64,000 nt of DNA, from assembly GCA_040752025.1 (NCBI GenBank), contig JBFMFR010000035.1, forward strand, positions 10,995 through 74,994, read 5' to 3'. The notes beneath the pieces were generated by a model. It was not told the DNA's origin and ran no database searches. It worked only from the letters and a program-made list of their open reading frames with translations. Shown here piece by piece: positions 1 to 8,439 of the stretch. Position 1 is the stretch's first letter. Every line of letters begins with the position of its first letter. The position numbers and the translations under genes were made by a program. The stretch is from JBFMFR01 sp040752025 (GTDB lineage: Bacteria > Chloroflexota > Anaerolineae > Anaerolineales > UBA4823).

Positions 1-274
1 GCGCGGGCTGCCAGCCTATCTGGAGCGCACGCCGCGCTGGTGCGAGCGCATACGCCAGCAGGCGCGCCACGCACAGGCAGCGGACCTGCTGGCGATGTGG
101 ACGGAGATGGATGAGTACGTCCGGGAGATCTTCTGGCGGGTGGTGAGCACGGCCTGAGTGTACGGTGAAACAGTGGCCCGGCTGCGCCGTGACTTGAAGC
201 CGCTGGTTGGGAAAGCGCAGGCGCAGGCGCTGCTCTCCAACGTGAGCACGCAAATCGAGATACTGGATGGTTAG
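1..274 (+). pseudogene. PEP/pyruvate-binding synthase-like remnant
   Basis: The reading frame enters from before the window, hits TGA at 155-157, continues in the same frame and stops at TAG 272-274. The two halves read as one protein: an Arg/Trp-rich helix, then a segment with the signature LVGKAQAQALLSNVS. From memory this resembles the middle of the large PEP-utilising enzymes (PEP synthase and rifampicin phosphotransferase relatives), where a LLSN motif precedes a conserved Gly-Leu-rich helix. In such proteins several hundred residues should follow, including the swivelling phospho-His domain. None is present before the convergent methyltransferase at 280. It is therefore a 3'-truncated gene with an extra internal stop. 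The family call is from motif memory only. Confidence 0.45.
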
Positions 275-279
275 CAGGT

Positions 280-1026
280 TTATTTACGGGCGACTGCCAC
301 CAGCCGCCTGGCGGTGTGATCGTAATCGCTGCCTTCCAGGTTGCCAAAAACCTGCACTTGGCTGAACCCGCTGGCTTCGAGCATCTCAACCAGTTCCGCC
401 GCCGAGTAAAGCCAGTGAGAGACGGCGAACTCGAAGCGTTCCGAGCCGCGGATGAGGATCCAGCGGTTCTGCATCCAGCTCCAGTTCTGGGATACTTTGT
501 GCTCTTGCAGGAACAGGATGCCGCCTTCTTCGCTCCAAACCCGCTCCTGGAAGATGCGCGCTAACACCTCTTTGCCCATCAGGTCGATGAGTAGCGCTCC
601 GCCGGGCTTCAGGGATTTGTGGATATTGTCCAGGACGGTCTGGTTTTCTGCGGGAGCCTCGAAGTAGCCGAAGGAGGTGTACATCATCAAGGCCAGGTCG
701 AAAGCTCCTGGGCGGCAGAACCGGCGCATATCCTCTTCAACAAACTCGACTTTCAGCCCAGCCTGTTCGGCCCGAACCCTGGCGATTTCCAGATAGGCAG
801 TGGTGCGATCTACGCCGGTGACCCGGAAGCCGCGCTGGGCCAACTCCAGCGAGTGGCGTCCGGGCCCGCAGCACAGGTCCAGCACGGCTGCACCTGGCGG
901 CGGCTGCAACAGGTTGATGATTTGCTCGGCATCCTCTGGCGCAGCTTTCCAATGCTGCTCTGTAAAGAGCATGGGCGCCATTGTTCCCCAGAAGTCATCA
1001 TTATCGTGCCAGGTTTCATCTTTCAT
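280..1026 (-). CDS. Class I SAM-dependent methyltransferase
   Basis: This 248-residue protein has a canonical Rossmann methyltransferase core. Motif I (VLDLCCGPGRHS) is at residues 48-59, the acidic ribose-binding Asp follows in GVDRT at about 73, and the EEDMRRF and LKPGGALLIDL segments mark motifs II-III. The N-terminus with DDFWGTMAPMLF and the C-terminal strand with YSAAELVEMLEASGF are typical of small-molecule methyltransferases annotated as Methyltransf_25. The substrate cannot be told from sequence. It stands alone and converges on the remnant to its left. Stop is TAA at 280-282. Confidence 0.85.
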   Translation of the reverse strand: MKDETWHDNDDFWGTMAPMLFTEQHWKAAPEDAEQIINLLQPPPGAAVLDLCCGPGRHSLELAQRGFRVTGVDRTTAYLEIARVRAEQAGLKVEFVEEDMRRFCRPGAFDLALMMYTSFGYFEAPAENQTVLDNIHKSLKPGGALLIDLMGKEVLARIFQERVWSEEGGILFLQEHKVSQNWSWMQNRWILIRGSERFEFAVSHWLYSAAELVEMLEASGFSQVQVFGNLEGSDYDHTARRLVAVARK

Positions 1027-1098
1027 CGTACCTCCATTTGGGTGGGGGGATGAGTGTGGTTTACTGCGCGGCTGTGATAACGCCCATGATAGTGCAAA

Positions 1099-2007
1099 TC
1101 AGCGGAAATGGCAATGGTTGTTAGATGACCAGGCTGTCTCCCAGGCTGCCTGCTCGAGCTGCATCTGGGAAGCGATATCCTGGCAGCGCGCCTGGACTTT
1201 GAGATAATGTCCACTGTCCCAGTAATCGTTGGCATCCCGTCCGAATTCATTCAGGTGGGCGATGATCACCCGAGGCGCGTCTAGGCTGGCGCAGAAGGCA
1301 CAAAAGGCATCCAGCAGCGGTGGTTCTGATCGTAAGGCGCAGGCGCGCCCGAGCCACAGGTGGACAAAGGCGCCGGAGATTGTGCCGAAGGAGGGCAGCG
1401 ATTGAGTATCATAGGTGCGCGTGTCGCCAGGGAATAACCAGCGTTTACGGTTGAATTCGACTAGATAGGCAATAGCTGGTACGCTCCGCAGCGACCCTCC
1501 AGTGGCTGGCGATTCTTCCCAGTGCAGGCCTTCGAACGGGATAATGGACAGGCTGGCGGTCCGGATAGGCTGCAGCGGTCTGGGAATGATGACCTGATCC
1601 AGGGAGAGGCCGGCTTGCGAAAGAACGGCTGGCAGGATCGGCTCTGGAATGATCCATTGGATGGGTAAGTGACGCAGAGCGCGCAGCAGGTTGAGGTCCA
1701 GGTGGTCTGCGTGACGGTGGGTGAGCAAGACCAGGGACAGCCTGCTCAAGTCGCGGGCGACATCGACCCTGGGGGCCTGGGGAATCCGCTGTTTGAGAGT
1801 GAGCGGGTCAAGTGCCCAGCGCAGGCCGGCAGTGCGGAAGAGGTAATTGGCCGAGTACACCAGCCAGGCGCGATCTTCATCCCCTGTGTTGCTCCATTCG
1901 GCGATGATGCGCTGCCAGATGCGCGGGTATTCTTCAGCAGCCTGGGCCCGCTGGTGGTCGATCTGTGCCTGTTTTGCAGCGAAGTCAGCAGTTGTGCTGT
2001 GATCCAT
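1099..2007 (-). CDS. Metallo-beta-lactamase-fold hydrolase
   Basis: This is a 302-residue MBL-fold protein. The metal-binding motif THRHADHLD is at residues 96-104 and a later metal ligand is probably the Asp of LFPGDTRTYD. A C-terminal His sits in IIAHLNEFG. The arrangement resembles UlaG-like or generic MBL hydrolases, but I do not recognise the exact subfamily. It overlaps the end of the PfkB kinase gene by 23 bp on the same strand, so the two are probably translated from one mRNA. This suggests a role in sugar or sugar-acid metabolism, possibly linked to the inositol cluster beside it. Confidence 0.75.
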   Translation of the reverse strand: MDHSTTADFAAKQAQIDHQRAQAAEEYPRIWQRIIAEWSNTGDEDRAWLVYSANYLFRTAGLRWALDPLTLKQRIPQAPRVDVARDLSRLSLVLLTHRHADHLDLNLLRALRHLPIQWIIPEPILPAVLSQAGLSLDQVIIPRPLQPIRTASLSIIPFEGLHWEESPATGGSLRSVPAIAYLVEFNRKRWLFPGDTRTYDTQSLPSFGTISGAFVHLWLGRACALRSEPPLLDAFCAFCASLDAPRVIIAHLNEFGRDANDYWDSGHYLKVQARCQDIASQMQLEQAAWETAWSSNNHCHFR

Positions 2008-2893
2008 TCCGGTATTTGTCCCGGATCAGCGCTTTCACCTCAGCAATCGAACGGTTGAAGGGGCCCTGGTTCTCCATTTTCAGGCTGGTGACTGCGGCGG
2101 CCCAGATGCCAGCCTCAGCCGGGAGTTTGGACAAACGCATGGCAACATAGGTGCCGACGCAGGTGTCGCCGCGCCCGCTGCGCCCGTTCAGTTTGCTGGG
2201 ATAGAAGCCGGCTTCGTGGAACTGCCCGTTGGCGTAGATCAACACACCATCCTTGTGGGTCAGTACAATCTCGGATGGTCCCATCTGGGCGTATGCCCGG
2301 GCAGCTTTGTAGATATCGGTCTCGCCGGTCAGGTATTCGGCTTCGACGGCGTCGCTCTTGAGAATATCCAGGTGGGCCAACGTGGCTGGCATTTCTTCCC
2401 AGGGTGCGTAGTGTAGTTCCTGGCTGCTCAAGACGCGCACAAAGCCCTGCACATCTGCAGCCAGCAGCAGGCCTTTCTCGTGCAGGGCCCGAATTACATC
2501 TAAACCTACCTCACCGCGCAGGCTGGAGCCGATCACGGCGGCGCGGGCCTGTAACCCTGTAACTTCGGTAGAGAGGATCGAGCCGGCAGTGCTGGCGACG
2601 GACAGGTTGCGGATATCGGGGTTGGTGGTGGGGTATTCCAACCGCATGCAGGTGGAGTTCGGGGTGTAAGTGGCGGCGCAATCGATACCGGCTTGCGTGA
2701 ATTTCTCGACAACGCGCTGGTCCTCTTGCGCCAGGTGCGTGATGACGATGACTTTGTATCCGAGCCGGGCGCTGGCGTGAGCGGCGTAATTGACCGCGCC
2801 GCCATCCACGTAAGTTGTGCCAGTTGGAGAGATGATGGTATCTTTGGTGTAGTTGCCGATGCAGGCAACGTCGTAGATTGTGGTGGTGTTCAT
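1985..2893 (-). CDS. PfkB-family carbohydrate kinase
   Basis: This PfkB/ribokinase-fold kinase has about 302 residues from the ATG at 2893; a GTG at 2914 would add seven. The N-terminal substrate-binding glycines (YVDGGAVNYAAHAS) and the C-terminal anion-hole motif GRSGRGDTC, with catalytic Asp near residue 243, are present. The usual GAGD is GRGD here. It is transcribed divergently from the LacI gene and the inositol cluster, with 149 bp between the PfkB and LacI gene regions, and is coupled to the downstream MBL gene. It could phosphorylate a keto-sugar acid intermediate. The substrate is inferred from context only. Confidence 0.8.
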   Translation of the reverse strand: MNTTTIYDVACIGNYTKDTIISPTGTTYVDGGAVNYAAHASARLGYKVIVITHLAQEDQRVVEKFTQAGIDCAATYTPNSTCMRLEYPTTNPDIRNLSVASTAGSILSTEVTGLQARAAVIGSSLRGEVGLDVIRALHEKGLLLAADVQGFVRVLSSQELHYAPWEEMPATLAHLDILKSDAVEAEYLTGETDIYKAARAYAQMGPSEIVLTHKDGVLIYANGQFHEAGFYPSKLNGRSGRGDTCVGTYVAMRLSKLPAEAGIWAAAVTSLKMENQGPFNRSIAEVKALIRDKYRNGSQHNC

Positions 2894-3063
2894 TGATTTT
2901 CTTGAAGTGATCACGGAGTTTATCCAGAGTTGCCATTTACGCTATCCTGGTCTATGTAACTCAAGGCTAGCAGTAAGGCGTTGATTATGGTCATCGAGAC
3001 CGCGAGAGATGCGAGTATGATAAGACAAATGATAGAAATGTGCAAGAAGGCTTTCAAATTGGA

Positions 3064-3092
3064 TTGACTTGATTATCAGAGGCAGGTAAAAT
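3064..3092 (+). promoter_or_regulatory. Sigma-70-type promoter of the LacI gene
   Basis: TTGACT at 3064-3069 and TAAAAT at 3087-3092 are separated by exactly 17 bp. The expected transcription start is near 3099, inside the palindrome that begins at 3091, leaving a leader of about 27 nt before the ATG at 3126. Confidence 0.65.
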
Positions 3093-3124
3093 AGCCTTGA
3101 TGCACACGTGTGCATCAAGGCTAT
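3091..3124. promoter_or_regulatory. Perfect 34-bp palindrome, likely LacI operator
   Basis: The half-site ATAGCCTTGATGCACAC (3091-3107) is followed by its exact reverse complement (3108-3124) with no spacer. The centre is a C|G step, as usual in LacI-family operators. It overlaps the last bases of the -10 box and the predicted start site, so a bound repressor would block its own transcription. The only Shine-Dalgarno candidate (AAGG, 3117-3120) lies inside the right arm, so in RNA the hairpin could also hide the ribosome-binding site of the ATG at 3126. Confidence 0.75.
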
Positions 3125-3125
3125 C

Positions 3126-4142
3126 ATGGCTGTCACGATTAAAGATATTGCCAGGGTTGCAAACGTTTCTCATTCGACGGTATCGCGCGCTTTAGGGGGG
3201 CATCCTGGGATTCCCGTGGAAACGGCCGAGCGAATCCGTGGGATTGCCTTGGAATTAGGCTATATTCCCAGCGCAGTGGCCAGGGGTTTGAAGACCAGCC
3301 GCTCGCAGGTATTGGGCGTGATCGTCAGTCGCATCGATGACCCGTTTTTTAGTGAGATTTTGCAGGGAATCGAGGATGTTTTCCAAGAGGCTGGTTACAG
3401 CCTGTTCGTGGCGGCGTCCAACCGGGATCTGTCGCGTGAAAAAGAGATCGCCAGAACGATGTTGGAGCATCGAGTGGATGGCCTGATCATTTGCACTACA
3501 CAATTCGGCGAAGAACATTATCGGCTGCTAAAACAGTATGGCCTTCCAATTGTGACCGTGGGCAATCATGAGTTGACGGATTACCAATATATGGTCTGTC
3601 ATGACGATTTCTATGGTAGCTGCCAGGTCACAAGCCACCTGATTGGATTGGGGCACGAGAGGATTGCGTTTTTGGGGAATGCCCGCGCGGAACTCACGAC
3701 TCAAGGGCGGCTGAATGGTTTTTTCCACGAAATGCAGGCTGCAAATCTACCCGTCTTGGATCGGTATGTTTATCATAGCGTTGAGGAGCAGTTGGAGGGG
3801 GGAGCTGAAGGCGCCCGTTATTTGATGAACTTGCCTGATCTGCCAAGCGCGATCATGTGTTTCAACGATATGATGGCGATTGGAGCGATCAAGGTGTTGC
3901 GGGATGCCGGCATACAGGTGCCGGGAGTTTGCTCAGTTACTGGCTTTGACGATATCCCTTTCGCTGCTTACGCGAATCCACCGTTGACTACTTTCGAGCA
4001 GCCCAAATATCAACTGGGCCATGAGGCAGCAAGAATGATGTCTGCACTATTACGGTCCGAAGCGGATATGGAGGCCGACTCGGGGCAAACATTGATTCTA
4101 CGCGGCGGGTTGGTAGTTCGGGAAACTACCGCGCCGCAATAA
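3126..4142 (+). CDS. LacI-family transcriptional regulator
   Basis: This 338-residue repressor begins at ATG 3126. The helix-turn-helix and hinge (IKDIARVANVSHSTVSRALGG) occupy the first ~50 residues, followed by a periplasmic-binding-protein-like sensor domain with the usual ending VVRETT. An upstream in-frame GTG at 3108 would place the start inside the palindrome and adds residues not expected in the family. It lies 73 bp upstream of the inositol catabolic genes and divergent from the PfkB kinase, so it is the likely local regulator. The effector is probably inositol or an inosose-derived acid (inference). The known Thermotoga inositol regulator belongs to a different family (ROK). Confidence 0.88.
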   Translation: MAVTIKDIARVANVSHSTVSRALGGHPGIPVETAERIRGIALELGYIPSAVARGLKTSRSQVLGVIVSRIDDPFFSEILQGIEDVFQEAGYSLFVAASNRDLSREKEIARTMLEHRVDGLIICTTQFGEEHYRLLKQYGLPIVTVGNHELTDYQYMVCHDDFYGSCQVTSHLIGLGHERIAFLGNARAELTTQGRLNGFFHEMQAANLPVLDRYVYHSVEEQLEGGAEGARYLMNLPDLPSAIMCFNDMMAIGAIKVLRDAGIQVPGVCSVTGFDDIPFAAYANPPLTTFEQPKYQLGHEAARMMSALLRSEADMEADSGQTLILRGGLVVRETTAPQ

Positions 4143-4146
4143 ATAC

Positions 4147-4168
4147 CTGCATCTGATGGGATGCAGGG
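4147..4168. repeat. Inverted repeat between lacI and the first catabolic gene
   Basis: CCTGCATC (4147-4154) and GATGCAGG (4161-4168) flank a 6-nt loop. The TGCATC core matches part of the half-site in the 34-bp palindrome upstream. It could be a weaker second operator or an attenuating hairpin; no T-tract follows. Confidence 0.4.
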
Positions 4169-4215
4169 GATCATAATCGAAAGTACATATGAAAAAAATA
4201 ATACAGGAGGAACCT

Positions 4216-5259
4216 ATGGACAAAATGCAGGCGCTCGTATTCAAAGATGTCGGCAAGCTGGTGCGGGAGGAGATCCCGATCCCCAGGGTGAAAGAGCCGG
4301 ACGATGTGTTGCTCAAAGTCAAAGCTGTTGGGATTTGTGGCACAGATGTAAAAATTCTGGAGGGCAAGCATCACTTTAAGCCTAACACGGTGCTGGGTCA
4401 CGAGTTTTGCGGCGAAGTGATCGAAGTGGGCACACACGTCCACCACCTGAAAGTCGGCGACCGGGTGGCGATTGACAATAACATCCGCTGCGGTTTTTGT
4501 TCTTTTTGCCGCATGGGTCTGACCAGCCAATGTGTCGAGATCAAAACCAGCGCGTTGGGTGTGATGCGCGATGGCGGTTACGCCGAATACTGCCTGGTGC
4601 CTGAGAAGCAATGTTACGTGCTGCCGGATGAAATCGATGACATCCTGGGTACGCAGGTCGAAACACTGGCGACGGTGGTCAATGGCATGAATACGCTGCT
4701 GATGCTGCCATACGATTACGTGATGATCCTGGGTTTCGGGCCGATTGGTTACCTGTTCGCCCAGTTTGCTAAGAACATCGCGGCGAAAGTAGCCGTTACC
4801 GAGATCGACCCGTTCCGTATCAACGTGGCTAAAGAATGCGGCCTGACCGTCTGGAACCCGCACGAGGTAGATGTCGTCGAAAAAATCACCGAATTTACCT
4901 ACGGGCGCAAGGCGGATATTGTCATCGAGGCCACGGGGAACGCCTTCGAGCAGGCGCTGCAGTGCGTGACGCCTGGGGGGAAAGTGCTGCCGTTTGGCAT
5001 GGACTCGAGCATCCGGGCGAACGTTATCCCCAACGAGATCACGCGCTGGGCCACGAAGATTTTAGGTCTGTACCTGGGACAGAATACAATGGTGCCGTCG
5101 ATCCGCATATACCAGGAAAATCGCCTTAATATGCAGCCGTTCTTCACCAAAGTCATTCCACTGGCAGAGGGAGTCGGCGCCTTCGACTTGTTGGGTTTAG
5201 ATATAAATACTTTGCAGCATAAGCCAAAGAGCGCCATGAAGATCGTGATGAAAATCTGA
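4216..5259 (+). CDS. iolO: Zinc MDR dehydrogenase, IolO-like keto-acid reductase
   Basis: A 347-residue medium-chain dehydrogenase/reductase. The catalytic zinc Cys is in GICGTD (C41), with GHE at 61-63. The structural zinc Cys residues are C92, C95, C98 and C106, and a NAD-binding GFGPIG motif follows. The start at 4216 has AGGAGG at 4205-4210; an upstream in-frame ATG at 4189 lacks this site. In the Thermotoga maritima inositol pathway a short MDR enzyme (IolO) reduces 5-keto-L-gluconate to D-tagaturonate. Gene order with IolG, IolN and IolM supports that role here, but the exact reaction is inferred from neighbours. Confidence 0.7.
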   Translation: MDKMQALVFKDVGKLVREEIPIPRVKEPDDVLLKVKAVGICGTDVKILEGKHHFKPNTVLGHEFCGEVIEVGTHVHHLKVGDRVAIDNNIRCGFCSFCRMGLTSQCVEIKTSALGVMRDGGYAEYCLVPEKQCYVLPDEIDDILGTQVETLATVVNGMNTLLMLPYDYVMILGFGPIGYLFAQFAKNIAAKVAVTEIDPFRINVAKECGLTVWNPHEVDVVEKITEFTYGRKADIVIEATGNAFEQALQCVTPGGKVLPFGMDSSIRANVIPNEITRWATKILGLYLGQNTMVPSIRIYQENRLNMQPFFTKVIPLAEGVGAFDLLGLDINTLQHKPKSAMKIVMKI

Positions 5260-5271
5260 GTTGAGGCCAAG

Positions 5272-6291
5272 ATGACGAGAAAAGTCAACATTGCTGTGAT
5301 TGGAACGGGACGCATGGGAAGCGTCCACACGCGCAACCTGGCGCGCCTGATCTCGGAAGCGAACCTGGTGGCGGTGTGCGACATTCGCCTCGAAGTGGCC
5401 CAGGCGGTCGCTGATGAACAGGGCATCCAGCGAGTAGTCAAAGATTATCACGAGCTCCTGGCAGACGAGAGAATCGAAGCGGTGCTGATTGCCACAACTA
5501 CGGATACGCACGCTTTCATCATGAAAGACTGCGCCGCGGCGGGGAAGCATATCTTTTGCGAGAAACCACTGGCGCTCGAGCTGGGGAGCATTGATGACGC
5601 GCTTGCCGTGGTCGAGAGATCAGGCGTAAAACTACAAGTGGGTTTCAACCGGCGCTTTGATAAAAGCTTTCAGCGTGTGCACGAGATTGTAGCCTCGGGC
5701 GAAATCGGAAGACCGTGTATCCTGCGCATCACCAACCGCGATCCGCAACCGCCATCGGTTGAGTACGCGCGTTCGTCGGGAGGCATGTTCCTGGATATGA
5801 CCATCCACGATTTCGATATGGCGCGTTTCCAGGTGGGCGAGATCGAAGAGGTCTACGCAATTGGCAATGTGCTGGTTGCGCCGGAACTGACGGAAGCGGA
5901 TGATGTGGACACGAACGTGGTGACATTGAAATTCTCCAACGGGGCGATGGGTGTGATCGACAACAGCCGACAGGCTGTGTATGGCTACGACCAGCGCCTG
6001 GAGGTGTTCTGCTCGGATGGTGTGGCAATGGCGGGCAACGAGGCCGAGAACACTGTGGTGAGAGGCATCGAAAATGGTTTCCACTCTGCCAGGCCGCCTT
6101 ACTTCTTTATGCAGCGCTATGCCCCTTGTTACGTGGAGGAGGTGCGCCAGTTTATCGAGTGCGTGCGCGAGGATAAGCCGGTTCCGATCACGGGCAGAGA
6201 TGGGCGTATGGCGGTGGTGTTGGGTTATGCTGCGGGGAGATCGCTGCGAGAGAACCGCCCCGTGCGATTGAGCGAGGTCGCCGCGGTCTGA
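5272..6291 (+). CDS. iolG: Inositol 2-dehydrogenase (Gfo/Idh/MocA family)
   Basis: This 339-residue oxidoreductase oxidises myo-inositol to scyllo-inosose with NAD. The N-terminal Rossmann motif is IAVIGTGRMGSVH, the Gfo/Idh/MocA signature CEKPLAL is near residue 100, and the catalytic Lys-containing region and DMTIHDFDMARF segment match inositol dehydrogenases. Length is standard. It begins 12 bp after the preceding dehydrogenase, so they are co-transcribed. It supplies the inosose used by the IolM-like and IolN-like enzymes downstream. Other inositol-isomer or sugar dehydrogenases of the same family remain possible. Confidence 0.82.
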   Translation: MTRKVNIAVIGTGRMGSVHTRNLARLISEANLVAVCDIRLEVAQAVADEQGIQRVVKDYHELLADERIEAVLIATTTDTHAFIMKDCAAAGKHIFCEKPLALELGSIDDALAVVERSGVKLQVGFNRRFDKSFQRVHEIVASGEIGRPCILRITNRDPQPPSVEYARSSGGMFLDMTIHDFDMARFQVGEIEEVYAIGNVLVAPELTEADDVDTNVVTLKFSNGAMGVIDNSRQAVYGYDQRLEVFCSDGVAMAGNEAENTVVRGIENGFHSARPPYFFMQRYAPCYVEEVRQFIECVREDKPVPITGRDGRMAVVLGYAAGRSLRENRPVRLSEVAAV

Positions 6292-6337
6292 TTATGGATG
6301 CCTGTCTTTTTACCCTGGTGGAAAAAGGAGCAGATGT

Positions 6338-7171
6338 ATGTTGCTGAGTTTTCACGGTGCGACAACCATGACGAGCGACCTGGAGATGGATGTGCGCGTT
6401 TCTGCTCAGGCAGGTTTTGGCGCGTTGGATGTGTGGGTAGCTAAGATGGACCGCTACCTGGAGAAACATCCGATGGCCGACCTCAAGGCGCTGTTTGCCA
6501 GCCAGGGCGTGGCGCCTCAGGCGCTCAATGCGATTGAGTTTATCGGTTTTCGCGGCGCAGAGTATGAGTAGGTGCGCACACGCTGCTACGAACTGAGTAA
6601 GATCGCCCGGGAGATCGGCTGTCCGAACATCATTCTTGTGCCCAGCCCTACCCCGGATCATACCTTGGGGTGGAGCGAGGTTGTTGGCGAATATGTCAAA
6701 GTGCTGCGCGATTTAAGCGGGATTGCCGGGGAGTATGGCATCCGGCTGGCTTTCGAATTTCTGGGCTTCGGCTGGTGCTCGGTGCGTACGCCGCGAGCCG
6801 CCTGGGAGATCGTTCAACAGGTGGAGCGATCTAACGTAGGTATGGCGATCGATACGGCGCATTTTTATGCGGGCGGCGGGTTGATGCAGGAACTGGATCA
6901 ACTGGATGGCGGGCGTATCTTCGCTTTTCACCTTAACGACCTCGAAGACGGCCCGAAAGAAGCGATCACGGATGGCACGCGTTTGTTCCCTGGCGAAGGT
7001 GTTATCCCGCTGGGCGAAATTTGCGGGCGACTCAAGCGCACTGGCTATGACGGCGCATGTTCGATCGAACTGTTCCGGCCCGAGTATTGGGATTGGCCGC
7101 CCGAACAGGTGGCGGCGAGCGCAAGGCAAACGGCCATACAGGTGCTGTCGCCTTATTTCGAGTTGGTATAG
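6338..7171 (+). pseudogene. Sugar isomerase/epimerase interrupted by in-frame TAG
   Basis: A 277-codon xylose-isomerase-like TIM-barrel gene (AP endonuclease 2 family, IolE/IolI-like) is interrupted only by TAG at 6569-6571, after residue 77. The frame is otherwise open and all expected metal-ligand segments lie after the stop: LAFEFLG, AIDTAHF, FAFHLND and CSIELF. An AAAGGAG site precedes the ATG at 6338. The context GAEYE-stop-VRTRC reads as one continuous helix. Restart at the GTG directly after the stop would give a 200-residue product lacking the first two barrel strands. A sequencing error, a recent null allele, or readthrough are all possible. It lies in the inositol cluster. Confidence 0.8.
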
Positions 7172-7287
7172 TGTAGATCAAATTGATTTTCTGAATCCCG
7201 GTTGGTGTTCCTAGAGTAGCATGGAAACAGCCGGCAAAGTAAAGCAAACCTAGAGATCAAATTATCTTGAGAGTAAGGAGTTGTGAA

Positions 7288-8412
7288 ATGTCGAACACGA
7301 ACGTACCCCCAGGGTTCCTTCCTACGAACCAGCCTGACCTGTTTTTCGAGGATAATACGGTTGGCCGCATGAAGAAAGAGGTGTGGGATGCCTCCGATGA
7401 GCAGATCGATGCTATCCTGGCTGATTATGGCATCCCCTCGCCGGTTGAATGGGGCAAGCCGGGTGCATACATCCAGATGACGGTGCGCTGGCAGGTGGAA
7501 GAAAACCGTAAAAAGAACGATGTCGTTTTTATTCCCGTGGGCTGTACCGAACTGCATGGGCGGCATTTACCCAGTGCGGCCGACACGCTTTACGTCAGCG
7601 CTATCTGCGAAGGCGTGCGGCGTTTCACGGCCAAGCGCGGCGCAGCGGTGAACCTGGCTCTGCCGCCGCTAATGTATGGCGGGCATCCCTACCATCATAT
7701 GGGCATGCCGGGCACTGTTATTGTGCGCGAGCATGTGGTGCGCGAAATGATGATCGACGTGATGCTGGGACTGTGGAACGATGGCTTCCGCAAGCAGTTG
7801 ATCGTCAACAATCACGGCCAGTTGTGGATGCTGGAATCGGCGGTACAGGAATTTCAGAAGCGCTACCAGTTGCCGGGTATCTTCCGTGTGATCGACTGGC
7901 ACCGCGGCGTGCGCGAATTCTTCCGCCCAAGCGAGCGCGGCGGACAGATGGGTACGAATTTTGTCCACGCCGACGAATCCGAGACCTCGTTGAGCTTGCT
8001 GCTGCACCCGGAGATGGTTGATATGGATTACGCTGTGGATACTGAGGGCAAGAACTACCTGCCCGATGGGCACTTCGACAAATCGGTCGACCCGTTCGGG
8101 CGGCCCAGCCGCTGGTCAGAAGGCGAAGGTCACTTTGCGATCGAGATCGCGGCTACTCCGGAAGGGGTGGTAGGCAAGGCCAAATCGGGGGCGGCGCACA
8201 AGGCAAAAAGGCCGATGGCAGCTATCCTGAAATACCTGACGCTGTGGAACGATCAAATCCTTGAAACATTCCCGGCTGGGGAGGTGCCCCCGATTGAAGA
8301 GGTCACGCTGCGCAGCGCCAAAGAGATGGAACCTTACCTGCGTGAACCGCTCAGTGAGGGTTGGAAGCCGGTGTATGGTATTCCGCGCATCGGGCAGGGC
8401 ACAGAAGTTTAG
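7288..8412 (+). CDS. iolN: Creatininase-family hydrolase, IolN-like
   Basis: A 374-residue creatininase-fold metal hydrolase. The metal-binding signature GCTELHGRHLP followed by AADT, the VNNHGQ segment and the DESETSLSL segment are typical of the family. The ATG at 7288 has TAAGGAG 7-13 bp upstream and is preferred to a TTG at 7267. In Thermotoga, IolN (this family) opens the ring of 3-dehydro-scyllo-inosose to give 5-keto-L-gluconate. The direct neighbour is a strong IolM match, so the same role is likely. The protein is longer than creatinine amidohydrolase itself (about 250 residues), which argues against that activity. Confidence 0.83.
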   Translation: MSNTNVPPGFLPTNQPDLFFEDNTVGRMKKEVWDASDEQIDAILADYGIPSPVEWGKPGAYIQMTVRWQVEENRKKNDVVFIPVGCTELHGRHLPSAADTLYVSAICEGVRRFTAKRGAAVNLALPPLMYGGHPYHHMGMPGTVIVREHVVREMMIDVMLGLWNDGFRKQLIVNNHGQLWMLESAVQEFQKRYQLPGIFRVIDWHRGVREFFRPSERGGQMGTNFVHADESETSLSLLLHPEMVDMDYAVDTEGKNYLPDGHFDKSVDPFGRPSRWSEGEGHFAIEIAATPEGVVGKAKSGAAHKAKRPMAAILKYLTLWNDQILETFPAGEVPPIEEVTLRSAKEMEPYLREPLSEGWKPVYGIPRIGQGTEV

Positions 8413-8439
8413 TTGCTTGACGGCTAGAGGAGCGAAGTT

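Noticed and set aside
4171..4863. 230-codon minus-strand frame
   Set aside because: It is antisense to a clear zinc dehydrogenase and lacks motifs.
7288..8412. Creatinine amidohydrolase function for the creatininase-family gene
   Set aside because: It is about 120 residues longer than typical creatininase and lies beside a strong IolM match, which fits IolN better.
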